From: Stercorarius parasiticus
Lineage: Eukaryota; Chordata; Aves; Charadriiformes; Stercorariidae
Length of the DNA stretch: 64,000 nucleotides
Assembly: GCA_013396915.1 (NCBI GenBank)
Contig: VWZL01000579.1
Span: forward strand, 372,001 to 436,000
Direction of reading: 5' to 3'
The position numbers and the translations under genes are program-made. Below are positions 22,362 through 35,700 of this stretch, in pieces (the first letter of the stretch is position 1; every line of letters begins with the position of its first letter). The notes under the pieces were generated by a model. It searched no databases, had not been told where the DNA came from, and saw nothing but the letters and a program-made list of their open reading frames with translations.

Positions 22362-25047
22362 GCAGGTGAAATCTCTATGAGGTTTAAAAAATGCTCATTT
22401 CAGTACTCATTTGGTAAAAACAGAACGAGAGAAAAAAGAATCCAAATGTGAAGGAGGTGAACAAACTGATTATTATACTTCTCAGTAGCTTCTGGTCACT
22501 GAGGCCAATAGGGGTTTTCTGCTGACTCCTGGCAGTGTTACTGAGGTTTCACTCTGACACTAAATAAACTAAACAGGACCAAGAAGGCATGGGCCTGAAA
22601 CTGTCCATACTACTAAATTGGTCCCTGGCATAGTCTTGGCCCAAGCCCGCTTGTGCTCTTCTAGACAATGCCAAAGCACAGCTTGGGTGTTAACCTGGGT
22701 CAGGGACCATCTCCAACAGGTATTTTGGATGTGGCCACTGTGATTTGAAGGGTGAGAGAGTTTAGCTGTGTGAATGCAAGCTCTTTCGTGCCAGTTGGCC
22801 TCCAGGAAAAGTCTCTGACTAATTTTACTTAATAGTTTAGATGTAGTCAGTGTGTCCAGGTCTTCCTTTCCTTTCCAGTCTTGCCGAAGCCAGCAATCAG
22901 TGCTCAGTCCAAACATTGGCAGTGTGACATGGCATTCAGAAGGGTGACAGGAGTAACATGATTTGACCATGCAGCTCTCATAAATGCCACACAGTTCATT
23001 ATATTTCAAAGAAACGCACTATTTGGGGAGCGGACTGAAGCAGACCTAGAAGTAATAAACAAACCACAACATAAAACGATAAAAACAATTGAAGAATGAA
23101 TAGGCCAATTTGTTCCAATTAATTAGGGGCTAGTTCTCTGTTACTGTAAAGCTGTCTACATAATAAATAAATATATATATGGATAGTCTTTTTAAAAATA
23201 CAAACTGTGATATCATGTAAATTCCAGGTACGCTGCTAACAACATTAAAACTAGAAACTCTTACTTTAAGTGTTGCACAAAACCCGATAGGTTCTAGATG
23301 GAAGAAAACACTTTAAACAAAGACCTTCTCATTTAAAGCAATAATCATCAACATGTGGCTTATATGCAGTACGTGGCAGCTGCAACAACATTCATATCTC
23401 ACTGTGCCTGGTCTTAGGCAGAGCAAGGGAAGTGCTGAAAACAGTAGCATTCCTCATGGATCTGCTCCAGATCCCACAGAAGTCGGGGAGAATCTACCCT
23501 CCACGCTTGCTTTCACACGCGGGCAGCACAGCTAATGTTGAGCAAACAGACCACAGCTATGTGGCTCTCTCCCAGCAAGCCAGGCACATAAGAAAAAATT
23601 TATATCCCCTCCCTAGAGTCAGGATTTTGGTGAGGGGGAAGGGGAGAGAAGGAAGACCACTATAGAGGTGGCACCACAGCCACCTGGCTCCTTCAGCAAA
23701 GTCTGTCTTGCACTAACCCTGACATCTATGGGCCTTGAAGCCCTCAGGATCTATTGGATAAATAACCGTGGTGGGGGTTGTTTTTTGGGGAGATAAGAGG
23801 GCATGGGGTTTTTATTATTACCCTTAATATGATGTTGCAAAACACTGTCCCTGCTAGAAATACTCATAACACAATATCAAATCATTACAGTGTGAACATG
23901 GGTCTTGGGCTCAGCTGGCCTACAAGTTCTGGAAAGATCATTAGTTTAAAGTTCCTGCTGCTGGGAACTGAGAAACAGTGACATCTCTCAGGAAACAAAT
24001 CCATTTCACTGCTGCACTGCACTTCTGATGCTTCTGCCCCGCTTCCGACCATTTTATGGGGAAAGAGAAGGGAGAGAGCTGGCTGATCTCTTCTCCAAAG
24101 AACATAGCCATTGCACTGCATAAGAAGATAAGGGCTGGCTCATAAAGAAGATAAGATCCTTCTACAGCTGCCCAGTGACAGACCAGCTGCTAAGGACTGT
24201 GAAAGGGGAGCTCTAGCAATTTGAGAGAGACATCAGAGAGACATCAAAAGCACGTGTGCTTTCCCATATCCTCAGCGCACATGAGCTAAAGTTCCTAAAG
24301 GAGAACTCCAGCAGGCATAGTTGTATCTACCTACCAGTGAAGCGGATTGCAAGTTTATCATGTTCAGTTTGCTTAGCTTTCCCACAGTAAAAGTATTTTG
24401 TGTCAACATGAGTCAAGCTGAGAACACAGATCCTCATTCCTTGTTCAGATATATTCACTCAGATGTCTTCCCCTATCTGCTAGGAAGTCACTATGAGGTA
24501 AGAATCAGCGCAGAAGACTTCCTATGGAGGTGCACGTCAGCTCTGAAGAAATAGTAGTGTCTTGTGTGCAAACCTAAAATCACAAGTGGGAGAAGTGACA
24601 GGAGGTAAACTAATTTCCAAGTGGTCTCTAAAATTACTAATTCTATCTTTTACGTTGTTGGATTTTTGTTTCTAAATTTGACAGAATTTTTGAGATTTAA
24701 TTTCAAGTTGAAGGTGTCTGTTCCAACCAAAAATACACACAAATACGGACTCCGTAAACCTCTAACCTATATATTTGATTTGAAAACCCAGGATTACCTT
24801 GGCAAATGACACATCACTGGAAAAAAAAACCCCATAACTGATATTAAATCATAAAAGTAAGGCAACAAATGATAAACCTAAATAATTTCTTGAAAATCTG
24901 TTCTCTGTGGATCAAAAATTAATAAACATTTTCTTTAGGGCCTCTCAACTGATAGTACTGTGGCATGCACAATGCAAACACTCTTTAATCCCAAAGACCT
25001 GTACCAGCACTGCTATTGTGTAACACAGCTTTAAACCCGCTCTGAAG
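22362..25047. other. Unique non-coding sequence
   Basis: Nothing recognised. The 146-codon minus-strand frame at 22569-23009 is the longest minus-strand frame here but matches no family I know. Its amino-acid make-up (many W, H, C and S) looks like translated non-coding DNA. Confidence 0.5.
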
Positions 25048-25130
25048 CAATGCTGTAAATCAGGACTCATTCCACCAAAGTCAATGGAGCTAAATGACCG
25101 TAAAACTGGTATGAGAGAGAAATCAGGTTG
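25048..25130 (+). repeat. Probable ancient amniote repeat fragment (palindromic type)
   Basis: CTGTAAATCAGGACTCATTC, then AAAGTCAATGGAGCTAAATGA, then AACTGGTATGAGAGAGAAAT and CAGG. Collinear with an old repeat seen in turtles and crocodilians: TGTAAATCAGGAGTAACTCC, then GAAGTCAATGGAGTTACACTG, then CACTGGTGTAACTGAGATCAG. Collinearity over about 80 bases argues against chance. The family name is not certain. Confidence 0.5.
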
Positions 25131-27716
25131 TTAACCTCTAAGTAGAGCTTGCACTTGTCTCACAACCTCTGTTTGGTCAGGCTATATTTTATTCATTCAG
25201 AGCGTGAAATGAGAACCTCAAGCTAGGAAATGAGTATTTGTAGTTGAGCTATACCTGATATAACTTAAAGATACTAAACTTTGAGCATAAACTTCTTGGC
25301 CCATACCCAATAACATTGCCTGAATTGGAATGGAGGTGTCTGATTCTAACCTCAAGCAGCAACTTGGACCATCTTCTGCCCACAGAGTTTAACGATACAA
25401 GAACCCAAAAGCAACTACAGGCTTCCTTCTTTGACCTGGAAGTTACGATGACACTTCCTCAGAAACACTTAAGTATCCACCAGGGAAACAAGAGAGATGA
25501 CTACCTATCAGCTAGTGGTGGTAGATAGCTATAGATTTCTGGTCCTTGCTATTGGGATAACTTTCTGTTTTATGTTACACTATTACTGAAAACAGGAAAC
25601 TGAGGCCAGGAACCAAAACCTCAGAACATCTACCATTCCCTCTGCTTTTAAAAAACGGGCTTTACTTGATGCTTTATTCTTCAGAAGATAATTTTTACCT
25701 GAATTCTCAGTGGGCTGAGGTGCATAATATTAATTGTTGGCTGGCCGGAAGGGACTTCTCCCTCAGGAGCACTGAGAGTCCTTCATGTACTGTAGGATCA
25801 AGACGCATTGGTATGCAATTTAGGTTGTCTAAACCTCTCTACAGAGGACATTAAATTCTCTGCATTCAGGTAATGTGGCCCTGTGTATCCATGGGCCAGG
25901 AGAATAACTCCTCTTTAAAATGGACCTCTAAACTCCATGAAAACATCAGGCTAATGCTCAGTAGCGGTCAGACAGCTCAGGGGATGTCAGGAGTCCTGTG
26001 GAAGGGAAGGGAGAACAATGCAGAGGATGTCATTCTGCCATTTATACATTCATGGTGAATACTGAGTACACGTCTGATCCCCTCACCTCCACAAGGGCAT
26101 AGCAGAAGGAGGAGAGCTACAATGGAGTGCAACAAGGATTATCTGACCTGTAGAAAAGCTTCTCTATGTGGAGAGTTTATGTCACAGACGATTCCTTGGT
26201 TTGGAAAAAAGATGACCAATAAGTAGTTGATAGGAAATTATGAAAAAAAATGAAGAAAGCATACAGGAAAGAATTATTCAGCATTTCTCATAACATAAAA
26301 GCTAGGAAGACATCCTAGGAAGACTAAGGGACGCACAGTTTTGTTTTATACAGCCACACAATCTTGTGAAGGCCAAAACTATTTAAAAACCCAAACAAAA
26401 TACAGTTAGAAATATTCTTAAAGGAAGACCCAAAGAGGGCTACTGATCACAGAGATATAAACTCCTTTGTTTCTTCTTTCTTTGCATGCATTTTGAAGAC
26501 GTGATCATTTCATTCCACTCAGAAGAGATTCGAAAGTCCGTATCATTTCATTAAGGTTGTAAAAAAATGCCTTAGGATTCACCACTATCCAAGGTTATAT
26601 ATTAAGATAGCAGTTTTATATACACACTCAAAGGAAAAAATATTAACTAGATGGTAAGAAACTGCAACTTCCATATCTGGATTTTAAGTTCTTCACTATT
26701 GAGAGGCATCTGGAACATATTTAATGATTAGTGTTATTAGCTATATATTATGCAGTAATTTAATACAAATTAGGGAGTGTGTGCAAAAATTGTTCAGACT
26801 GCAGCTTCTGATTTCCAGCTACATTGTAATTTTAAGGCATTTATTTATGCTGTTTGGTTTTGGCCCTTTTTTGGGTCGTGGAAAATCACGATAAAAGAGC
26901 CATCAAAAAATGTGAGTTTTTGCAACTCCAGCCAGTAAGCCTCTGTCGCCTCGCGGAGGGGAGGAAGACTGCGGAACGGGAAGGGAAGAAGCCCTGGTCT
27001 GAGCCAAGGGGGTGCATTTCAAGGGTTTCACTGAGCTTGCACCCTGGCTGCCAGGCCACCCTGGCACCAAGTGCTCCTTCCACCACGTTGCAGTTTCTCT
27101 TTTCTACAGGTGGTAAAGAGCTTTCTAGCTTTCTGTTTTATCACAGAGTAAATCTGGGATTGGCAGACACACACAAAAAAAAGTGCATTTCACTTTCTCT
27201 GGGAAATGTAAACAGCATCACACCCAGCCAGCACTATCAGTTAGTGTAACAGCAGAAAAAGCTCCGGTTCGTATCTGGATTTCACCTCCTGAGCAGCGCA
27301 TCCAGATGAAAAGTAAAATAATTAGCTTGAAAATGTTGATCCATTTATCCTGCTGGCACAAAGACCTTCTTTGTTTTATTTTATGGGGTCTTAAGGATCT
27401 CGTTTCCCATTTTTGATTGTGTAAAAAAAAAAAAAAAGAAAAAAGAAAAGAAAGATGCTGCTGTGTAAAAAAAAGCAGCAAACTCTAAAAGCATTCAGAG
27501 AGGGTGCAGTAGTTTTAGCCTTCTGTTTGTGTGATTCCAATAGGTGTATTTAAATGTAAATGCTACCCTTTCACCCTTGAGCCACCTATTCTTGCAGCCA
27601 GCAGAAAGAGAGCATTCATGGTATAATGTCTTTATGAGGACAGATCTTATACTTAATTTCTCATGTGAATCAAACTCTTTTATAAGACATTTTTGTGAGA
27701 TTAAAAGAACAATATT
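25131..27716. other. Unique non-coding sequence
   Basis: No gene recognised. About 26940-27090 is locally GC- and CpG-richer and holds overlapping short frames on both strands (26854-27249 plus, 26886-27086 minus), neither with a domain. An A-rich tract is listed separately. Confidence 0.5.
27423..27454. repeat. A-rich simple repeat
   Basis: Fifteen A, then AAAAG-type blocks. An eight-A run follows near 27467 between two GCTGC/GCAGC arms (ATGCTGCTG and AGCAGCA). Confidence 0.8.
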
Positions 27717-27910
27717 AGTCTAGTGGCTCAGCAGCCAGATCACTGCTCTGTCACATGGGAGACGTGGGTTCAAAGGGATGCCAGGCAACCTAGCTGGGAA
27801 ATGCATGTTTGAAACTGCAGCCACGGAAAGATTCAGTCCTCCACTCTCACAGAATTGTTTAACTTCGCATTATCTGCTCCCTTGGGCCAGTCAGAGCCAC
27901 CCTCCCTCCA
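27717..27910 (+). mobile_element. Ancient tRNA-derived SINE fossil
   Basis: Box A-like TGGCTCAGCAGC (27724-27735) and box B-like GGTTCAAAGGG (27767-27777) are spaced as in a tRNA gene, and the intervening CACATGGGAGACGTGGGTTC resembles tRNA-headed SINEs of turtles and other amniotes. The folded arms are broken: one D-stem pair is mismatched and the anticodon and acceptor stems largely fail, so it is not a working tRNA. A CCTTGGGCCAGTCAG string at 27880-27894 recalls the CORE domain of MIR-like SINEs in the same orientation. It lies farther away than usual, so the right boundary is uncertain. Confidence 0.5.
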
Positions 27911-29233
27911 TCTCCTTACTGCAAACTGTGTCCAGCTGCTGCTCCCTTATAGGGAGAAGGTCTTGAAACGCCAACTCCTTAAACAATCTACGTTCGCTTG
28001 CGTTTGCACAGTATTTGCACAGAGGATTTTCAAGAAAGAGAAGGGAGAATTTTTGAACAGGTATTTCCAGACAAAGTCCCTTTGACCTCCCAGTTCACTC
28101 AGTGTCCATGCACTGAATCACAGCGTGTTCAGGTTACCCATGCTTGGGGCATGTGGATGTCTGAACTGCACAGCTTACAAGCAGGCATCATCCAAGACTC
28201 TTAGCAGAGGTACGATGTGACAAGGAGATTGACAGAGTAGCTCGGATCCTGTTATGTCAGGGCAGAGTCTCACAGAAACCTAGGGAGCCCTAAGTGCTCC
28301 CTATAATAAGGGATTTATTTCTCAAGCAGGGAAAAGTCACAGTTCATTTTAGCTAAACAAGTTGAAAAATAAATTAGTTAAGCATAGGCCAAGGAAATGG
28401 TTGTACCTTACTTTGCCCCCACTGAATCAAAATAAGGTGTCACCTTTTTTCAGAATGAATTTTTTTTCTCAGCCTGAAGCATGGTTGCATGTGACAGACG
28501 TCAGTCTTCGGCTCCACGCCACCTCCATGCAATGACGAGTATAGTTTGGAGCATGGGTTTAAGACGGCTGTATTGTGGACTGGTGTACATTCAGCACTGC
28601 TGATTACTAGAATTATTATTCTTTTTGTGATGCTGCACAGAGGATGCAGTGATCGGGGGTCTTTGTGCAGAGTGACATTCAAATGCTTAACAATATGATA
28701 TTTTTTTAACTTGGATCTTACAGTCCAAGTACAAGCTACGTTATTTTCTCATTCTTTACAGGCTGAGTGACGCAAGACAGAGAGGTCTGTGTATGCCGCA
28801 AGTGCAAGCCCCAATGTCAGGCAGTCCCACTTACTTCCCTCACTTCCCTTTCCCTTGATATAGAGCATATGTCTCATTGTGGCACCAAGCACATGAAAAC
28901 TGAGGGGAAATAGCCTATTATTTTAGGAGGTGCAGGACCAAGCACCTGGAACAGTGAAATACTTGGAAAGCACTTCTGTAAATGTTTTAGGCTGTAATAT
29001 ATTAAACAATTAAGAGGTGTTGGTATTTCTGTGCTTGAGGGCATTTAAAACAGGGAAGTCCCCTTTAAAGGCACCAGAGCGGAATGTGTATGGTCATGCT
29101 CTTTAAAAGAAAAACTACCTCTTTTTTTTTTTCCTCTCTTTCAGCAAAAAGTCCAAGTTTCAGCTGAATTGCTCTTTCAGCAGAGGAAATGAAGCCAGAT
29201 TATTTTAATGCTGTTTTAAACAGTTAACTCCTC

Positions 29234-29263
29234 AAAAAAAAAAAAAAAAAAAAGAAAAAAAAA
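29234..29263. repeat. A-rich tract
   Basis: Twenty A, one G, nine A. No transcript-like sequence precedes it that I can identify, so a retroposed origin is not supported. Confidence 0.85.
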
Positions 29264-29672
29264 GTCAAAGAATAGAATTAGTTACCTTGAAAGCTCTAAA
29301 GGTAATTTAGAAAATAGTTTTGCTAATAACCTTAATGCATTGCTTATATACCCAGGACTGTCAGCACTACAGGTTACCACAGGTTAATCAGTAAATTGCT
29401 GATACCAGCTACAACCAACCCTTAAGAAATCCAGCATCTCTTACGTCTTTGCTTCTATTTTCCTGACAACAATAAATCAGTGTCTGTGCAACATCAAATT
29501 AGCGTGAAAGAATACGAACTTAATACTGACAATTCTTAGCTGAGCACACAGTCAAAATTAAGTGTAGTTAATGAATGCTTAGTTAATTCTTAGAAAGCTT
29601 TTCTTACTGCACTCTGAAGTACATGAAAGTGAAATGCAAGTTCTTTTAGACAGGTAGATAGAAGGACATGCT

Positions 29673-29740
29673 CTCACACACACACGCAACCCCCACACAT
29701 ATGTAGTCTACGTTTACATATATGCATACAAATAAATTCC
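29673..29740. repeat. CA-rich and alternating TA/CA low complexity
   Basis: A short CA repeat followed by ACACATATGTAG and TTACATATATGCATAC. Alternating purine-pyrimidine sequence without a single dominant unit. Confidence 0.6.
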
Positions 29741-31506
29741 AAACAGACAAGCTCTAGGAAACTTTGTAAGAGAAACAAGAAAAAAAATTACCTACTGGTC
29801 TCTATAACGCCAACAAGTGCACAAATTCTCTGGAAAAACTTTAGAATTGTCTTTTCTAATATTTTGACAGTATATGTTAGCAATCATTTTCACCAAACTA
29901 TGTTTTCTGATGAAAAAAAAAGAAAAGACTTAATAGAATCTAAAAATTATTAATGGTGGAAAATTCCTGCTTCAAGTTGCTTGTAAGAAAACAAATAAAG
30001 GAATTGGCAACTTCTGTGCAGTTTTAGCTCTGAAGTAATTATGGCAGGCTTTTGCTTTAATCACTTATCTCAGGGCAGCCCATCAGATTAACAAGAAAAA
30101 GAAAAAAAGGAAAAAAAAGTATTAAAACTTCGTGAGTTACTGGAATCTTCTGGAACTGAAAACTGTACAGATGGTCTGCAACATATTTGTATAGAAGATG
30201 CCCAATTGTTGATGGGTTTCCAACTATTATAGTAGCATAGTAAGAAGGCAGATACTGGGCAGTGAGCACTGAGCAACTGTTGTCATCGAGCCTTCCCCTC
30301 TTGGCTGCATCCCCACTCGCCCAACGAGCAGTTTTGGTCTCCCAGAGCGGAGACAAAGGTTGCTTTGGAGAAGCCGGGAAGCCTAAGAACACCATGTAGA
30401 TTTAGGACTGGATAGGAGGTATTGTGCGGAGGCCATGCCCATTACTCATCCGCTGGCAACGGGCTCTCTTCCTTTTGTCTGGAAAGACGGTAAACTTTCA
30501 ATGCCATCTGAAAACAGAAGGCCTTTCATGGAGTGCAAGAACTCTGCCATCTCAATCATGTGAAAATATTGTAAACACTTTCCCAGCCCCCATTCAGCTG
30601 TCCGAAAAGCAGAGCTAGAAAACACCAAACAAAATAGGAAGGAAAGAAGAGAGTGTGAGTTGCGCACTTTGTTTTAATTTATATTTTTTACTCTGAATAG
30701 GAATTTTGCTTGGAATTTTCTTTTTTTCCTTAACGTTAGTGAACAGGGTTAAGTAGCTATTATGGAGAAAAGGCAGTTAAAAGCCTATTCTATGTCTTAT
30801 TTAGGCGGGGGCGGGGGGAAAGTCCAGTGCCCAGCAGTTTCTCACCAGCAGAGCTTCTCTCGTATTTCCTTACAGCCTCTGCAAGAGCAGATTTCAAATA
30901 TGCTACAGGACTTGGATTTCTCTTTCAGTGCTTAGGTTGACCCACCCCTATGAACTTTTCCCAGGAGGGTCTTCTCTCCAAATGTTTAAACAACACGAGT
31001 GTTATGTTACTGACATATCTTAACATCTACAATAATATGTACAGAGTGGAAAGTGATTCACAAAGAATATATTCAGAGAATACCTGCATGTGTGTGTACA
31101 TATATGTTTACATGTCTATCAAACATACAACATATGCAAAAGTATACATGTCGTTTGTATACTTCACATTCTTAAACTACTCGTTTTGCCTGGTGACACC
31201 TTCTATATAGGTTGTCCTGGTGCAATATACCATTAACTCCGGACAGTTGTTTTTACAGGCAATTTCAGTGCATCATATGGTTATGTAAAAGTGATGTAGT
31301 TCCTTGCTGAAAAAGATGTGCTCGTTCTCCTAAAGTCAGGGACTACTTGAAATTTCATAGTAACTTTGAACCATGGAAACAGATTAGCACCTTGATTCTT
31401 CATTATTTGAAGTATGAGGTTTGCATTTAAGCTGGTCAATTTAACGCTGGAGAAGGGCAAATTAAAATAACTATGCTGTCAGGAAACATACTTTGTTTCC
31501 TTGTGT

Positions 31507-31534
31507 AGAAATCTTGCTCTAGAACAAGATTTCT
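31507..31534. other. Near-perfect 28-bp palindrome
   Basis: AGAAATCTTG and CAAGATTTCT are exact reverse complements flanking CTCTAGAA. Only one of the 14 symmetric base pairs is mismatched, and there is no spacer. Such a site could bind a dimeric protein or extrude as a cruciform. No transcription unit is visible next to it. Confidence 0.7.
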
Positions 31535-32767
31535 GGTCCAGTTTGGTCCCTGATTCGATTCTGAACAGAGCAGGAGGTGGTAAGCCTGGAAGTATTTCGG
31601 TTGCCTCAGAGGCAAACACTCTGCTCCTGACCTAGGAAAGGGTCAGCTGCCATCAGTGACTTCCAGAGGGATGTACCACTGCTATCTTGGAGGGTATTAC
31701 TTATGAGTATGCAACAAATGGTGCGTCCTGATGGAAGCCAGGCCCTGACAGGCCAGTGAGAACTGACTACTATAGGAGCACACCATATAGAGGGGAGGCT
31801 TTTCTACCTGATTTCCCCTCACTTTACTGTGGGTGAAGACAGTTTGCTGACTGAAAAGGAGACTTTATTGTTTAAGCAGAGGGATATAAGTTAGTGAACC
31901 AGCTTTGCTATCCAAGTATAGAGCAAATGCAAATCAAGTGATGCATCAGCCCATGTACATTCAAGCACACTTGTTGCTCTGTTCCCCATCAGGCATATCC
32001 AGCTAGGCTGTTCCCTGACATCCAGTTGTATGCAGGAGCCATGTGCACAGGAAGCAGGTAAAAAAAGCATCTGCTCTTAGATGTTCCTCAGAACTTTCTT
32101 GAGGCTGATTTTGGTACACTCATTTGGCTTCTTAGGGCTTTCTTCTCTGGTTTCTGCTGTACAAGAGGAAAGACTAAGCCTTTCCCTATGCTAGAGGTGC
32201 CCTCCTTTATGCTGATGAAACCAGTTACTCAATAAGTTGGCATTCCTATTCCTGATTTAAGTAGAATTCAAGGATCATAACACACAAAAATGCATGAGAA
32301 GTTATTACCAACTAGTGCCAGATGTGTCACATTGAGAGGGCAGGTTCTCCTCACCATTTCTCAGTGTACACATTACACATCAGTATGGCCAATTTAAGAG
32401 TTTTAAAGTTCAGCACTTGAATTCCAAACAAAAAAAATGAGCGTATACTAGTACACTTAGATAGTCACTTAGTCTTTCTATACACACAGGGGGAACACCG
32501 GATCATAGGTTAGAGAGTGAGGAAAAGTAGTTGCCAATAACTCAAGCAAGGGCTGATAAACCGGCGGACGTTTTAAATTCACAAATGCATTCCTTGGGAC
32601 TGCCTTGCATATGCTATCTCAGTACTTCCCTCCCCCCCTCTCAATTTTATAAAAAGAAGCTGCAATAAATTAGAATTTTAAGAGACTCCAAATAAAAGCC
32701 TTCACTAAAATTGAAAACAAGGCATGGATGTAGAAGCATATGGAAGGTTTATAAGAGCAGAGGGGGT

Positions 32768-32782
32768 AAAAAAAAAAAAAAA
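32768..32782. repeat. Poly-A tract
   Basis: Fifteen consecutive A, preceded by GGGGGT. Confidence 0.85.
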
Positions 32783-35700
32783 GATCCCAAGGCAATAAAA
32801 AACCTGTCCCACTTTTTCTTGGTCTTTACAAACCAATAGCTACAAGAGACAGATGAAGAAGTTTGCTGTACAAAACAGTACTGGTACATCTTCCAGCAAA
32901 GAGACGTTGTAGTTTTCTTACTCATTCTCCTGATGCAGGGCAGCCAAGTAAGAACTACTCTTAAGATCAATTTTCTGACTTTCTTTATAAAATACTTCAA
33001 AGTTATACATGGAAATGAGATACCTTTCTGCTTTGATCCTTCGTGTAATGGTAACCAAGCAGAAGTGCCTTCCTGGCCTTTCATACAGTTTTCTTTGGAA
33101 CTAAACACTGGACCCTCTGAATTCTGTAACTAGCATTTTAAGTGTTTTATGGGATAAAGGCAGTTTTGTTTAATTTATATTTTCATCTTTGTTCCAGACC
33201 TCAAAGCGATTAATTCTGGTCACTGTATATACAGTTTTACTTCAATTTTTTTTTCCACCATTTCTCCCATCCTCACCACTCCCCCCCTTACAGAATGGTG
33301 TGGGTAGGGATTTTGTTTAGCTAAATGATCGAGTGGCTATTAAGGATTGTTTTGCTTTGTTTTTAAATACAATACTCCACATTCCAGACATTTCTACCAG
33401 ACACAGTGGTTTGGAACTGAAGAACACCACAAGCGATGAAATTGGGGTCTGGCACTAAATTATTGCAAAATACTTGAGGAACTGTTAGATTTTTCCCCTC
33501 TAAGATGACCCAAACTTGGGGCCTAAGCTATGGGGATATTTGTTTGACATCTTAGGTTAGAAATGACAATGTTGTATTACGTTTTGTTCTATGAGAATAA
33601 ATGCAGGTTCTGTGCTCAGTGCTCAAATAAGGCCTATGAACCGCTAATTTCCATTTATGGGGGACACAAACGATACCAACCAGTGAGAGACCATATTATA
33701 TTGGCTTAGAACTATACTGATTTTACACCCCTGCTAAACTGTTCTGTTGTGAAATGGTTAATAGAAGTAGCTATTAAATTATTGGTGCTTCTGATACCAA
33801 GTTAAAAATTAATTCAAAGTGTGTGCAATGGGTGGCAAGGATTGCTCATCATGCCTCATCCCTCAGCTGCCAAAGGCAAACAAATTCTGAAGAGAAGGTG
33901 AGAAAACAAAGGTGAAGACATCCCATATCAGAGTGGGGGAAGTGTATTTACAGAACAGACATGCTCATGGTCTGGGGAGGTGGTATTCCTACAGAGAAGT
34001 TGCTACAAAGGCTCTGCGCTCATAAGATTCACTCCAGCTTGGAAACAAGAATGTACATAAACAGCACAGAGAGAAACATCTAAAGGGACCTGGGGTTTTA
34101 CATCTTCCTTTAGATATAATCTTGCTGAAACTCAGGAGACCTCTCCTGAGGGGGTTATGACTTAAACACCATGGAAATGTAATTTTTCCAAAGTAAAAAC
34201 AAACACAAACAAACAATATTGTGGCACACAATCCATTGAGAGTCCTTGTTTGCCTGGTGTCTTACAGAAGTTGAGAAGAATTAATATTCTTGGGTCTTCT
34301 ATCATTAGATAGAACAGCTAAGAGGAAAGAGCTATTCAGACTTTGAACAGGATTGTGTCTGACTTCTATTTTGTTAGAGTTTTGAATGTCCCTCGATTTC
34401 TTCTCTTTTCCTATTTTGGCCCCAATCCCTGGTTCCATGTGTGACTTATTCAAGGCTTTCTCCTTGGGTATCTGTAGAGATGGTGGAACATCAGAGTTTT
34501 CAGATATTGAACAAGGTAGTCATAATTATTCAAAGATGGGCCATCTGTAAAACTCAGCTATTGAACAAGTATGAACTCTTTACACCTCTCTCTATGCCAT
34601 ACAGGATGAACTTAGGCTAGCAGATTAATATTCTACAAGAATTAACTTTAGTTTGAAGTTAGGGATTGAAAGTAATGTTAAAAAGTTTATTCTCACCTCA
34701 TTTATTACAATAGCTGTAACAAGTTCTGATTTTTTTCAGAGTCTATTCATAATAGGTATTATTTCACCCTAATCATTTTGCCACACAGAATATTCATACC
34801 TAAACACTGTCACAATGAAGAGCGCTATAGGGAAGGTCAAGCAGTTCTGTGGGTCTCTTAAGGTCTTCTGTACCACAATACCAAGCAAAGATAGGAACCC
34901 GTCTGAAGCACGGTGCCTAGTCAGACTTCACACCTTTCTACAACCGTGTTAGGTCACAATGAGTCCCTTTACGAGGCACACAGTTCTCCTGGGTAGGACA
35001 TAAAGGACCAGCACTCCATTCAGCTCTAAGGAGCCTCCCAAAAGGAGGACGGCTAGAAGTTCATCTTTATGGACCCATCCTATAATTTCCCAAGGCAAAA
35101 CTTGCCTCTGTTACCCCTTGCCCCATCCCCTGCACACAGTTTATGTTGCCTGCTGCCCCAAACATCTATATTTTCCTCCCCTCTGTATGAGAGATGTAAA
35201 ACAAGTCTAAACACAGCTGTCAAGTTCTAAAATCAGCATCAAAGCTCAGTAAGAGCAAGAGGGAAAAACAATACTGCCTCAGATCTCAAAGGGTTATACA
35301 ATGAAAGTAATACCCCCTTTGAGTTCTGTATATGGCAAGCATTACCTAACATCCTCAGTCAGAACCCCACTGTTTATGAGGTGATGAGAAAAGAATACAG
35401 CTCCCTCTTGTCAGGAGGACATCTCCACTGCCCTGCAGGAAATTTTTTTCTTATATTTCAAATGTATTGAATCTTTTAGACATTAGAATAGCAAAACATG
35501 CACAGTGCACTCTGGAGCCATCACCTCTCTTGGTCAGTTCATAGGTTTGCCAAGGTCACAGAAAACACTTTTTTACGTCATAAGTCTTACTTTAGGCTGT
35601 TTCACTCCTCCACAGGAACCTGAAAGGATTTAAACAGATTTATCAAACCAGAAATGGAAATATTTATGTTTGGAAACATTGGTATTTCTAAACATTTCTC

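Larger units (their letters stand above)
27911..31506. other. Unique non-coding sequence
   Basis: No gene or transposon recognised. It includes an A-rich repeat (listed), short CA and TA-rich patches near 29673-29740, and a small inverted repeat at 28709-28730 (ACTTGGA and TCCAAGT). About 30803-30817 is a G-rich run (G5, C, G6). Confidence 0.5.

Noticed and set aside
22569..23009. 146-codon minus-strand frame
   Set aside because: No family is recognised and no splice or promoter context. The length is plausible for chance in 64 kb over six frames.
27717..27790. Possible functional tRNA gene (anticodon-loop-like CTGTCAC, as in tRNA-Asp)
   Set aside because: Acceptor and anticodon stems do not pair and the T-arm lacks its 3' complement. 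Better explained as a SINE fossil.
29160..29263. Possible processed pseudogene ending in poly-A
   Set aside because: The upstream sequence has no coding potential or recognisable transcript, and no target-site duplication was found.
31640..31680. GCCATCAGTGACTTCCAGAG resembling the CATTGACTTCAGTGG amniote repeat
   Set aside because: Only one short motif matches, with no collinear flanks.
35545..35575. TTGCCAAGGTCACAGA resembling the MIR core
   Set aside because: Too short and isolated: the preceding CTGAGGCACAGAG part of the core is missing.
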